A stretch of DNA of 64,000 nucleotides, taken from assembly GCA_016744015.1 (NCBI GenBank), contig JADGFD010000004.1:182176-246175 (forward strand), in the 5' to 3' direction. This document shows positions 25,230 to 32,380 of this stretch, piece by piece (positions within the stretch are counted from its first letter, which is position 1; every line of letters starts with the position of its first letter). The notes under the pieces were generated by a model. The model was not told the origin of the DNA. It worked only from the letters and a program-made list of their open reading frames with translations, and did not search any database. Source of the DNA: Paracoccaceae bacterium. Its GTDB lineage: Bacteria > Pseudomonadota > Alphaproteobacteria > Rhodobacterales > Rhodobacteraceae. The position numbers and the translations under genes were made by a program.

Positions 25230-25238
25230 GAGCGTATC

Positions 25239-26294
25239 ATGAGCTTTAACAAAATCGCCGTTCTCGGCTTGGGTAAAGTTGGCACACTGGCGGCAAAGCT
25301 GCTGCACGAAGCTGATTTTGCAGTGACAGGATATGACATCCGCCCGCGCGCCCTGCCCTTTGCGGTGAAGGATACCGACCTGACCTCCCCCGAGGCGCTG
25401 GCGGCTGAATTTGCAGGCGTAGATGCCCTGCTGTCTTGCCTGCCGTTTAGCCTCAACACCGTGATAGCGCAGGCTGCGCATGATGCGGGGATCCACTATT
25501 TTGATCTCACAGAAGACGTGCCGACCACCAAAGCCATTATTGAAATGAGCAAAACCTCCCAGGGGTTGATGGCCCCGCAATGCGGGCTAGCGCCGGGGTT
25601 TATCGGCATTGTCGGCGCGGCGTATATCGCCAAGTTTGACACCTGCCGCTCGGTTAAAATGCGGGTGGGCGCGCTGCCACAGCACCCAACAGGCGGGCTT
25701 GGCTATGCCTTTAACTGGTCCCCTGCGGGCGTGGTGAATGAGTATCTGAACGATTGCGAAGTCATTGAGGAAGGCGTGCAAAAATGGGTTTCGCCGATGG
25801 AATGGAAAGAGAAAATTTTCATTGATGGTTTGGAGCTGGAGGCGTTTACGACCTCGGGTGGCTTGGGCACGATGTGCGAGACGTATCTCGGCACGGTGGC
25901 TAATATTGATTATAAAACAATGCGCTACCCCGGCCATATGGACCTGATGAACTTCTTCTTTCATGAGCTTCTCATGCGGGAAGACCGCGAGAAAGCGGGC
26001 GAGATTTTGGTGAATGCCAAACCGCCGGTGAATGATGACGTGGTTTACATCCACGTCGCCGCCGAAGGCATGATTGATGGCCAACTACGGCGCGAGGAAT
26101 TTGTGCGGGGCTACAAGCCCATAGATGTGGCTGGCGGGCCGCAAACGGCGATTGCCTGGACAACCGCGGGCTCGGTGGTGGCAATAATTGAAATGGTGCG
26201 CAGCGGGGCGCTGCCAAACCAAGGCTTCCTGAAGCAGGAGGATATTTCGCTTGAGGCATTTCTGGCCACTAAAACCGGTGGGCTTTATCGGTAA
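25239..26294 (+). CDS. Saccharopine dehydrogenase family protein, probable lysine 6-dehydrogenase
   Basis: A 351-residue enzyme with an N-terminal Rossmann motif IAVLGLGKVGTLAAKLL at residues 6-22. It has a saccharopine-dehydrogenase-like middle (GIHYFDLTEDVPTT, APQCGLAPGFIG, TSGGLGTMCETYLG). Length and pairing fit lysine 6-dehydrogenase, which deaminates L-lysine at the epsilon position to aminoadipate semialdehyde with NAD+. The upstream gene is an ALDH7-type dehydrogenase, 9 bases apart with GGAG before this start. Together they would convert lysine to alpha-aminoadipate. A true saccharopine reductase role cannot be excluded. The AsnC/Lrp gene on the other strand is the likely regulator. 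Confidence 0.82.
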   Translation: MSFNKIAVLGLGKVGTLAAKLLHEADFAVTGYDIRPRALPFAVKDTDLTSPEALAAEFAGVDALLSCLPFSLNTVIAQAAHDAGIHYFDLTEDVPTTKAIIEMSKTSQGLMAPQCGLAPGFIGIVGAAYIAKFDTCRSVKMRVGALPQHPTGGLGYAFNWSPAGVVNEYLNDCEVIEEGVQKWVSPMEWKEKIFIDGLELEAFTTSGGLGTMCETYLGTVANIDYKTMRYPGHMDLMNFFFHELLMREDREKAGEILVNAKPPVNDDVVYIHVAAEGMIDGQLRREEFVRGYKPIDVAGGPQTAIAWTTAGSVVAIIEMVRSGALPNQGFLKQEDISLEAFLATKTGGLYR

Positions 26295-26339
26295 GAGGGC
26301 AATCTCCCCGATAAAAAGCGGTGTTCACAGGTAGAATTT

Positions 26340-26740
26340 TCTCGGCATAATAATCTGAGGAGGTTTTGATGAAGAAAACACGATACAGCAGCGCGCATAT
26401 TATGCGCTGCCGGCAGGTGATTGCGGGCAATCACCTGCCGGGCCGAAGGGAGGAGATGGCCTGAGCTGAGAGGCCGGGTATTCACATTCTGCACATCCAA
26501 CCGGGGAAGCCGCAACAGAGTGCCACATTGAACGTTACAACCGAACGGTTCGCCACAAGTGGCTGGACCAGAACATCTTTGAAACCATAGTCCCTTTCGG
26601 TAAATGAAGGCATTCACCTGTCGGTCAGGGGGAGGCTCAAACAGGCCACTAACTGGCTCTGGACTGACAACAATGACCAACCCAATATGGGCATAGGCGG
26701 GATCACACCTGTTATGAAACTGAAAATGGCCGCGTAATCA
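26340..26740 (+). pseudogene. Internally deleted IS3-family element
   Basis: At ATG 26369, after GAGGAGG, the codons read MKKTRYSSAHIM, the N-terminus of an IS3-type OrfA (transposase helix-turn-helix protein), and stop after 31 codons. At about 26521-26610 another frame reads HIERYNRTVRHKWLDQNIFE. A shifted frame at 26648-26737 reads ATNWLWTDNND and GIGGITPVMKLKMAA before a stop. Both are the C-terminal part of the OrfB DDE integrase. The middle of the element is gone and the reading frame is broken, so it cannot transpose by itself. The region also holds a strong hairpin at 26411-26440. Confidence 0.78.
26411..26440 (+). repeat. Perfect 14-bp-stem hairpin inside the IS3 relic
   Basis: CGGCAGGTGATTGC (26411-26424) and GCAATCACCTGCCG (26427-26440) pair perfectly around GG. 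A smaller hairpin GCGCATA/TATGCGC lies just before it. No T-run follows, so it is not a typical terminator. It may be an inserted palindromic unit or the junction of the deletion. Confidence 0.6.
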
Positions 26741-27042
26741 TCTAGCGGAACCCATGTGAAACGGAGGGCGTACCAGAGGTGCGTGTTTCGGAAGCGATTT
26801 ATCGAATTAAAAATTCTTGAATTACGTCTATCATCCTGATTTATAAATGTTTAATTTCACCTGATTGACTTCACTAAACCAGTTTAATGAAGTCACTTGA
26901 AGCGTTAACGTCGCACAGTGGCCAAGCGAGTTCACACAATATGAATTTACGTAACTCTTGCTCCCTTGGAGAAACGCCCTTCCTGTCTTTATTTCCGCGC
27001 CTAGTTTGGTTATACCGCCATTAAGTAAGCTAGGAGTCACAT
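26741..27042. other. Intergenic region before the VIT transporter gene
   Basis: About 300 bases without a credible gene. It contains the outer end of the IS3 relic (to about 26760), an AT-rich stretch, and the operator-like palindrome at 26866-26895. GCTAGGAG near 27027-27034 serves as ribosome-binding site for the VIT gene. Confidence 0.5.
26866..26895 (+). promoter_or_regulatory. Second copy of the CTTCACTAAAC palindrome
   Basis: Left arm TGACTTCACTAAAC and right arm GTTTAATGAAGTCA differ by one pairing position, around CA. Inverted, its central 24 bases match the palindrome upstream of the MerR gene (8557-8580) at 23 positions, including the asymmetric centre. It lies about 150 bases upstream of the VIT transporter gene. 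Confidence 0.55.
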
Positions 27043-27741
27043 ATGTATTCACAACATGACGAATCTCATTTTGTTACCCGCGCCGGATGGCTGCGGGCGG
27101 CGGTGATGGGCGCCAATGATGGCATTGTCTCGACAGCCTCTATTATCATCGGTGTGGCAGCCGCAGGCACGGGGCAAACTGAAATCTTGCTGGCGGGGCT
27201 CGCAGGCTTGATCGCGGGGGCCATGTCGATGGCCGCGGGTGAATATGTATCGGTCTCGTCACAATCTGATTCCGAAAACGCGGATCTTGCGCGCGAGCGG
27301 AATGAGCTAGAAGCCAACCCCGAGGCCGAACTTTCTGAGCTAGCGACGATTTACGAAATGCGCGGCCTCACGCCCTCACTGGCGCTTGATGTGGCCAAGC
27401 AGCTCACCGAACATGACGCGCTGGAAGCTCATGCCCGCGATGAGCTTGGCATTACCGACCTCAGCAAGGCCCGCCCGGTGCAAGCCGCGCTGGCCTCGGC
27501 GGCGACCTTTACCGCTGGTGGCGGCTTGCCCCTGCTCGCCGTGATTTATGCCCCTCTTGGCAGCCTGATCTGGATCACCACCGTGATCTCGATTCTGGTG
27601 CTGGGCACGCTTGGCTTGCTGTCTGCCAAAGCTGGTGGCGCACCTGTTGTGCGGGCCGTTGCGCGTGTGACCCTTTGGGGCGCGGCCGCCATGGGTGCCA
27701 CCGCGATTGTGGGCCGGATATTCGGCACTGTGGTCGGGTAG
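27043..27741 (+). CDS. VIT1/CCC1 family iron/manganese transporter
   Basis: A 232-residue inner-membrane protein of the vacuolar iron transporter family. The first membrane segment carries the signature GANDGIVSTASIIIGVAAAG, and the second has AGLIAGAMSMAAGEYVSVSSQSD (metal-binding Met/Glu face). A cytosolic helical metal-binding loop follows (about residues 75-140, acidic, with EMRGLTPSLALDVAKQL), then three C-terminal membrane helices. Family members move Fe2+ or Mn2+ out of the cytosol, usually by proton exchange. The rubrerythrin-like domain of MbfA is absent. A repeat palindrome 150 bases upstream could be its operator. The gene stands alone. Confidence 0.93.
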   Translation: MYSQHDESHFVTRAGWLRAAVMGANDGIVSTASIIIGVAAAGTGQTEILLAGLAGLIAGAMSMAAGEYVSVSSQSDSENADLARERNELEANPEAELSELATIYEMRGLTPSLALDVAKQLTEHDALEAHARDELGITDLSKARPVQAALASAATFTAGGGLPLLAVIYAPLGSLIWITTVISILVLGTLGLLSAKAGGAPVVRAVARVTLWGAAAMGATAIVGRIFGTVVG

Positions 27742-27769
27742 CTGGCGCATGCTGCAAGCTAGGGCTCCC

Positions 27770-27850
27770 GCCTGCCTTCGGCAGTTGGGCGTGGCCTCGG
27801 CTTCGCCTCGGCGGGGGGCGACACGCCCCCTCGCGTAAACACGCTCCCCC
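27770..27850 (+). repeat. GC-rich intergenic repeat (partial copy C)
   Basis: Several inverted repeats (CTGCCTTCGGCAG, CGAGGC-type units, GGGGGCGACACGCCCCC) follow the VIT gene. GTTGGGCGTGGCCTCG at 27784-27799 is identical to the complement of 36445-36460 in the alr-mlaE intergenic repeat. It may also terminate VIT transcription. Confidence 0.5.
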
Positions 27851-27952
27851 CTGAAGGGTGAATATTTGCATCCCTTTTCTTTTTATTCGACTTTCCAAAT
27901 TAGCGCATACCTGCGATTGTGCCTTCATGGCACCTAACCTGCATAATTTTAT

Positions 27953-28995
27953 TTGGGAGCTCCTTACGCCCTCGCACCAAAGCTCAAACAAGCGCTTACT
28001 ACTAATGTTGGCGGTGGGTTAACGGGGTTAAGTGCGGTCTATCACCTGGCTAAGTCTGGCCGCGAGATCACGCTCATTGAAGGCCGGTTCATGGCTTGGG
28101 GTGGCTCGGGGCGCAATAATGGCCAAGTGATTCCGACGCTTGCAGCTATGGAAGCCCGCTACGGTAACCACGCGGAGCCGTTTATCCATCTGGTGCGCGA
28201 TAGTGCAAGTGAGTTGTTTGACTTCATTAGCAGCAATCCGGTTGGTTTCAGCGCGCGCATTCCGCTGCCCGCGCAAGCGCGGCGCAAAAACATGGAGGGC
28301 ATGTCGAGCTACTGGATAAGCCTGCTGGTGATACGCTCCTTGGGTCATCCCACTGGCACGGCGGCGTGCTTAACCATTCTGGCGGCCACATTAATCCGCG
28401 AAAGCTTAGCAATGAACTGGCGCGCCTCTGTGCCACGAGTGACGTGCAGGTGTTTAAGCACCCCCCTGCAACGGCGATCACCCCGCAAGGGGATAGCTGG
28501 CTGATCACCACGCCGGAAGGAGGCACCACGGCCAAAGCCGTGCTGCTGGCCACCAACGCCTATACCGGCCAAAACATCGAGCCGCGCATTGCGCGCTCAA
28601 TGCTGCCGCTTAGGGCCTACCAACTGGCGACAGAGCCGCTTAGCGAGGCCCAGTGGGCCGAGATCACCCCAGCCCGTGAATCCATTTCTGATACCCGCTG
28701 CGACCTTTGGTATTTTCGCTACACAAGTGACCACCGGCTTGTGACCGGCGTGGCGCTGCCGTTCAAAGCTGGCGCTAAATTCCGATTGCAAGCCCTACTC
28801 AAGAGCCGCTTAGAAACGGCCTTCCCCAGCCTTGCGCAGCTCAGCTTCTCCCATGTCTGGAATGGCTTTGTAGGCATAACAGCAGACTTTACCCCGCGCT
28901 TTCATGAGCTTGGCCCGAATTATTACAGCTTTACCGGCTATAATGGCCGTGGCCTAGCCCTCACGCTGCCCATAGACCGCGCGTTTGCAAGATAA
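27953..28995 (+). pseudogene. FAD-dependent amine/amino-acid oxidase (DAO family), decayed
   Basis: The reading begins with VGGGLTGLSAVYHLA, the FAD dinucleotide-binding motif missing its first residues, and continues with the GSGRNNGQVIPTL typical of DadA/PuuB-like oxidases. Near 28229 the coherent frame shifts by one base: downstream the protein reads QQSGWFQRAH, WHGGVLNHSGGHINP and on to NGFVGITADFTPRF and YNGRGLALTLP before ending early at 28995. The 5' start, one base near 28229, and the C-terminal ~30 residues of the family are missing. It therefore cannot make a working flavoprotein. The original substrate may have been a polyamine or amino acid. Confidence 0.75.
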
Positions 28996-29007
28996 AAGGT
29001 ATAAGCC

Positions 29008-29467
29008 ATGATCCCGATGATAGAACAACGCCGCATTGAAGCCGAACTGGTGCGCGATTTTTATGAGATTTTGCTGAAAACAATGCCCAAAGCCGCCGCG
29101 CAAGAGATCATCCGCGAGGCCATTGCCAGCTCCGCCATTCGCCAAGGCGAGGCCTATGCTAAAGCCGTGGGCCACAGGCCAACCCTAGACGATTTCGCCA
29201 ACCACTCGGGCGCGTGGGATGCCAATGATGCCTTAGAGCGCGAGCTGCTGCACGCCGCCCCCCGAGCAGCTAGATTACAACATAACCCGCTGCGAATACG
29301 CCGCCATGTATAAAGAAATGGGCCTCGGCGAGATCGGCCACCTGCTAAGCTGCAACCGAGACGCCGCCTTTTGCGTGGGCTATTCCGAAGACATGGAACT
29401 AACGCGGACCCAGACGATTATGGAAGGCGCACCGCATTGTGATTTTCGGTATCGGATGAAGGGTTAG
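29008..29467 (+). pseudogene. L-2-amino-thiazoline-4-carboxylic acid hydrolase family protein, frameshifted
   Basis: From ATG 29008 the frame encodes a helical N-terminal half (MIEQRRIEAELVRDFYEILL, then FANHSGAWDANDALERELL). At a run of six Cs (29258-29263) the sense continues in another frame. With five Cs it reads HAAPEQLDYNITRCEYAAMYKEMG, GHLLSCNRDAAFCVGYSED and FRYRMKG to a stop at 29467 (patterns only). That half matches the ATC-hydrolase-like family. One extra C thus breaks the gene, or it is a sequencing error in a homopolymer. It follows the decayed oxidase by 12 bases, so both likely formed one operon now under decay. Confidence 0.7.
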
Positions 29468-29609
29468 CTACTTATCAACAACGACTGTATTTGGCACGCA
29501 GTTTCTGACATAAGATTTCTATCCGAAAGCAGTCATTCAACGATAGGCAACTAATGTCGGCTATGTTCTCGTGACCAACATCGGTGTGCCTAACATTAAG
29601 GAGAATATT

Positions 29610-29984
29610 ATGGCTAAGAAGACCGAGTATCTGGTCACCAAGTACGCAAGCGACGGCAGCGTTTTGAAGCAACTGCGCGTTCCGAAAGGTGTCAACCTGC
29701 GCCTTTTACTGGAGAGGCTTATTTGCCGAGACTTAGATGATGACGCTGTGATTAGTTCGTGCCTTCGATCAGATGCCAAGCGTTTCTATGACCCTTTTAA
29801 AGTAGACGATATGCGGGAAGAGCATCGACGAGAACAAGCTCATGACGCGATGAAAAGTGACCCTGAAACTAAGGACCCGATAGGAGTCTTCTGCCTTGCG
29901 AGAGACGCGCAAATTCCGCTCGGAAAGGTACTAATGGTTGCGGGGGTAACTCGTAACTATTACGTCAAAGAAATGGAGGTCTGA
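29610..29984 (+). CDS. Hypothetical protein
   Basis: A 124-residue soluble protein starting at ATG 29610, 8 bases after TAAGGAG. It begins MAKKTEYLVTKYASDGSVLKQL and has a central basic-acidic helix (DDMREEHRREQAHDAMK). No family or motif is recognised. It stands alone between the decayed oxidase locus and the ribosomal protein operon, on the same strand as both. After the TGA stop the same frame stays open for about 40 more codons. A real but unknown accessory gene is likely given the good ribosome-binding site. Confidence 0.55.
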   Translation: MAKKTEYLVTKYASDGSVLKQLRVPKGVNLRLLLERLICRDLDDDAVISSCLRSDAKRFYDPFKVDDMREEHRREQAHDAMKSDPETKDPIGVFCLARDAQIPLGKVLMVAGVTRNYYVKEMEV

Positions 29985-30378
29985 CATGGAATAGTTGCAC
30001 TTAGCGATGATGACTTCAGGAGCCTCTATCATAAGCCGTCCAAAGACGACGAAGAGCAGTCAGTGTCAGAATTGAACCCATGCTGCCCAATGCCGCAGTC
30101 GGAATGAACCGATTAACGACCGTCCCCTGTGTACCACAAGCCTTCCTGTCCAAATGCGCCTAGCGCCTCCTATCATTGCATTGCGCGGCCACAAGCTTAG
30201 GACGCACTACAGCCCGCTCTAGTCATGCCGACCTCCCCGTCTATACCCCTTGCATTCCCCCCCAACCCCGCTATAACCCCCCAGTCCCCCGCAATCTTTG
30301 ATCGCGGATGCCTCTCGTATGCGGATGGGGGATGTTCAAAACCGCATTTTGAAGCACGCTTAAATGAAGGAATATGAT
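29985..30378. other. Intergenic region upstream of rpsF
   Basis: About 390 bases. The first 120 continue the frame of the hypothetical gene after its stop. The remainder is C-rich and has no credible gene. It holds the putative rpsF promoter at 30250-30277, and a possible leader stem ATGCGG/CCGCAT at about 30318-30347, the place where S6:S18 autoregulatory structures often lie. I cannot confirm that motif by eye. Confidence 0.45.
30250..30277 (+). promoter_or_regulatory. Putative promoter of the rpsF operon
   Basis: TTGCAT (30250-30255) and TATAAC (30272-30277) are separated by 16 bases, about 100 bases before rpsF. Inferred only. Confidence 0.45.
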
Positions 30379-30741
30379 ATGTCTCTATATGAGCATGTTA
30401 TGATCGCGCGTCAGGACCTGTCCAACACGCAAGCCGAGGCTCTGATCGAGCACTTCGGCGGGATCCTCGCTGACAATGGCGGCAAAGTTGTTGATAGCGA
30501 ATATTGGGGCCTTAAAACTATGGCCTACAAAATTAACAAAAACCGCAAAGGCCACTACGCCTTCTTGAAGTCGGACGCCCCTACGGCGGCCGTTCAGGAA
30601 ATGGAGCGCCTTGCGGGCCTGCATGATGACGTGATGCGCGTTTTGACCATCAAGGTTGACGCTCACGAAGAAGGCCCATCGGCCGTTGTGCAAGCCAAAA
30701 ACAGCCGTGACGAGCGCCCGCGCCGTCCGCGCCGCGATTAA
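30379..30741 (+). CDS. rpsF: 30S ribosomal protein S6
   Basis: A 120-residue protein of the S6 fold that pairs with S18 in the platform of the small subunit. Typical stretches are YEHVMIARQDLSNTQAEAL, the EYWGLKTMAYKINKNRKGHYAF core, and DDVMRVLTIKVD. The C-terminal tail RDERPRRPRRD is basic. ATG 30379 lies 7 bases after AAGGA; an in-frame ATG at 30364 lacks this. It is followed 16 bases later by rpsR and then rplI, the standard order. Confidence 0.97.
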   Translation: MSLYEHVMIARQDLSNTQAEALIEHFGGILADNGGKVVDSEYWGLKTMAYKINKNRKGHYAFLKSDAPTAAVQEMERLAGLHDDVMRVLTIKVDAHEEGPSAVVQAKNSRDERPRRPRRD

Positions 30742-30757
30742 GAAAGGACTATAAACA

Positions 30758-30985
30758 ATGGCAAATAAACCATTTTTCCGCCGTCGTAAGACATGTCCTT
30801 TCTCGGGTGATAACGCCCCGAAAATCGACTATAAAGACGTGAAGCTGCTGCAACGCTACATTTCCGAGCGTGGCAAAATTGTGCCTTCCCGTATCACCGC
30901 TGTATCGGCCAAAAAACAGCGTGAGCTGGCGAAAGCCATCAAGCGCGCGCGTTTTGTGGCCCTGCTGCCCTACGCCGTGAAATAG
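30758..30985 (+). CDS. rpsR: 30S ribosomal protein S18
   Basis: A 75-residue basic protein, normal for S18, the partner of S6. Seen are [20 protein letters not shown] near the N-terminus, then [43 protein letters not shown] (pattern). A single cysteine in KTCPF is present but the zinc-type set is not. It lies between rpsF and rplI, with GAAAGGA 10 bases before the start. Confidence 0.98.
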   Translation: MANKPFFRRRKTCPFSGDNAPKIDYKDVKLLQRYISERGKIVPSRITAVSAKKQRELAKAIKRARFVALLPYAVK

Positions 30986-30995
30986 GAGAAAAACC

Positions 30996-31628
30996 ATGGA
31001 AGTAGTTCTTCTTGAACGCGTGGCCAAGCTTGGCCAAATGGGTGATGTTGTATCCGTGAAAAACGGCTTTGCACGTAACTTTTTGATGCCCCAAGGCAAG
31101 GCGCTTCGTGCGACCAAAGCCAACTTGGCGCAGTTCGAAAACCAGCGCGCCCAGCTTGAAGCCACAAACCTTGAAACCAAGTCTGAGGCCGAAACGTTGG
31201 CTGGCAAGCTCGATGGACAGCAGTTCATCGTGATTCGCTCCGCGTCTGACGCTGGCTCGCTTTATGGTTCCGTAACCAACCGCGATGCGGCTGATGTGGC
31301 GACCGAAGGTGGCTTCACCGTTGATAAGCGCCAAGTGGTGCTGAATGCGCCGGTAAAAGAGCTTGGCCTGCATGATATGACTGTTGTTTTGCACCCTGAA
31401 GTGCAGTGCACGATCACTATCAACGTGGCCCGTTCCGAGGAAGAAGCCGAGCTTCAATCCTCAGGCAAATCCATTCAGGACTTGCAGGCCGAAGCCGATG
31501 CTGAAGCTGATTTCGACATTGCTGAGCTGTTTGATGATGTTGGCGGCGCCGCAATGGATGACGACGGCGACGATTTCGAGCCAGTGCAAGACGCACCAGC
31601 CGAAGACACCGAGCAGCCAGAGGTTTAA
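30996..31628 (+). CDS. rplI: 50S ribosomal protein L9 with acidic C-terminal extension
   Basis: A 210-residue protein. Residues 1-148 are a complete L9: an N-terminal domain with [19 protein letters not shown] and [16 protein letters not shown], the long linker helix, and a C-terminal domain ending [14 protein letters not shown]. coli L9 is 149 residues. The additional 60 residues are strongly acidic ([26 protein letters not shown]). Extended L9 forms are common in Rhodobacterales, but this tail's role is unknown. It is the last gene of the S6-S18-L9 operon and is followed by a terminator. Confidence 0.96.
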   Translation: MEVVLLERVAKLGQMGDVVSVKNGFARNFLMPQGKALRATKANLAQFENQRAQLEATNLETKSEAETLAGKLDGQQFIVIRSASDAGSLYGSVTNRDAADVATEGGFTVDKRQVVLNAPVKELGLHDMTVVLHPEVQCTITINVARSEEEAELQSSGKSIQDLQAEADAEADFDIAELFDDVGGAAMDDDGDDFEPVQDAPAEDTEQPEV

Positions 31629-31646
31629 CTTAGGCTTGATCAAATT

Positions 31647-31680
31647 AAGGGGCCGTGTGCATATTGCGCGCGGCCCTTTT
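31647..31680 (+). terminator. Rho-independent-like terminator after rplI
   Basis: AAGGGGCCG (31647-31655) pairs with CGGCCCTTTT (31671-31680), a nine-pair stem with one G-T pair, ending in Ts. It lies 19 bases after the L9 stop. Confidence 0.65.
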
Positions 31681-31695
31681 GCATTGGAGACATTA

Positions 31696-32307
31696 ATGTC
31701 TGGCAAACACATCATCGTCTACACGCTCATCGGGTTTACGCTCTCGGTTTTAAGCATATTAACGCTGGATTATTGGCTGGCTCCAAAGGTGATTGCCGCT
31801 GAATCTAGCCAGCAAACATGGGTGTTTATCACCGATTTGGGAAGCTCTGGCTGGATGGCTGTATTTGTTTTCCTTTGGTGGCTAGCGGCCTTTGCCATCG
31901 GGAAATCACAACCAACCTCAATAAAATGGCCAAGCCTGCGCAAAAAAGCCGCACTGGTATTTGCAGCCGTGGCGTTGCCGGGGCTGTTTGTTCTGATCGT
32001 TAAATTTTTTGCTGGGCGAGCGCGGCCTTATACCGGTGAAATCGGATTTTTTCCTTTCACGCCCGGCTCGGCCAATGCCAGCTGGCCCTCAGGGCACACC
32101 ACCACAGCCTTTGGCTTCGCGGTGGCCATGGGGCTGGCCTTTCCGCCATTACGGTGGCCATTGATGGCCATAGCGGCCCTGATTGGCTATAGCCGCATGG
32201 TGCTTGAAATGCACTATTTGGGCGATGTGATCATGGGCGCAACTATCGGTACGCTCGGGGCTGTGGTGGTTTATAACTGGCTGCGCCCGAAAATTGGATT
32301 AAAATAG
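31696..32307 (+). CDS. PAP2-type phosphatase, membrane-bound
   Basis: A 203-residue integral membrane protein of the type 2 phosphatidic acid phosphatase superfamily. The three-part active site is complete: KFFAGRARP (about residues 103-111), WPSGHT (about 132-137), and SRMVLEMHYLGDV (about 171-183) with the catalytic histidine. Family members remove phosphate from phosphatidate, undecaprenyl diphosphate or lipid A on the outer face of the inner membrane; which one is not told by sequence. ATG 31696 follows TTGGAGA; the long upstream frame is the shadow of rplI. It is transcribed apart from rplI. Confidence 0.9.
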   Translation: MSGKHIIVYTLIGFTLSVLSILTLDYWLAPKVIAAESSQQTWVFITDLGSSGWMAVFVFLWWLAAFAIGKSQPTSIKWPSLRKKAALVFAAVALPGLFVLIVKFFAGRARPYTGEIGFFPFTPGSANASWPSGHTTTAFGFAVAMGLAFPPLRWPLMAIAALIGYSRMVLEMHYLGDVIMGATIGTLGAVVVYNWLRPKIGLK

Positions 32308-32380
32308 CACTTATCCCCGCAATTCACAGGCGCGAGCGCCGTCAAAATGATATATCATTCTATAAGAAACGAGGGTGAAA

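Noticed and set aside
26831..27052. Minus-strand 73-codon frame upstream of the VIT gene
   Set aside because: It overlaps the VIT start and the operator-like palindrome, and shows no protein-like pattern.
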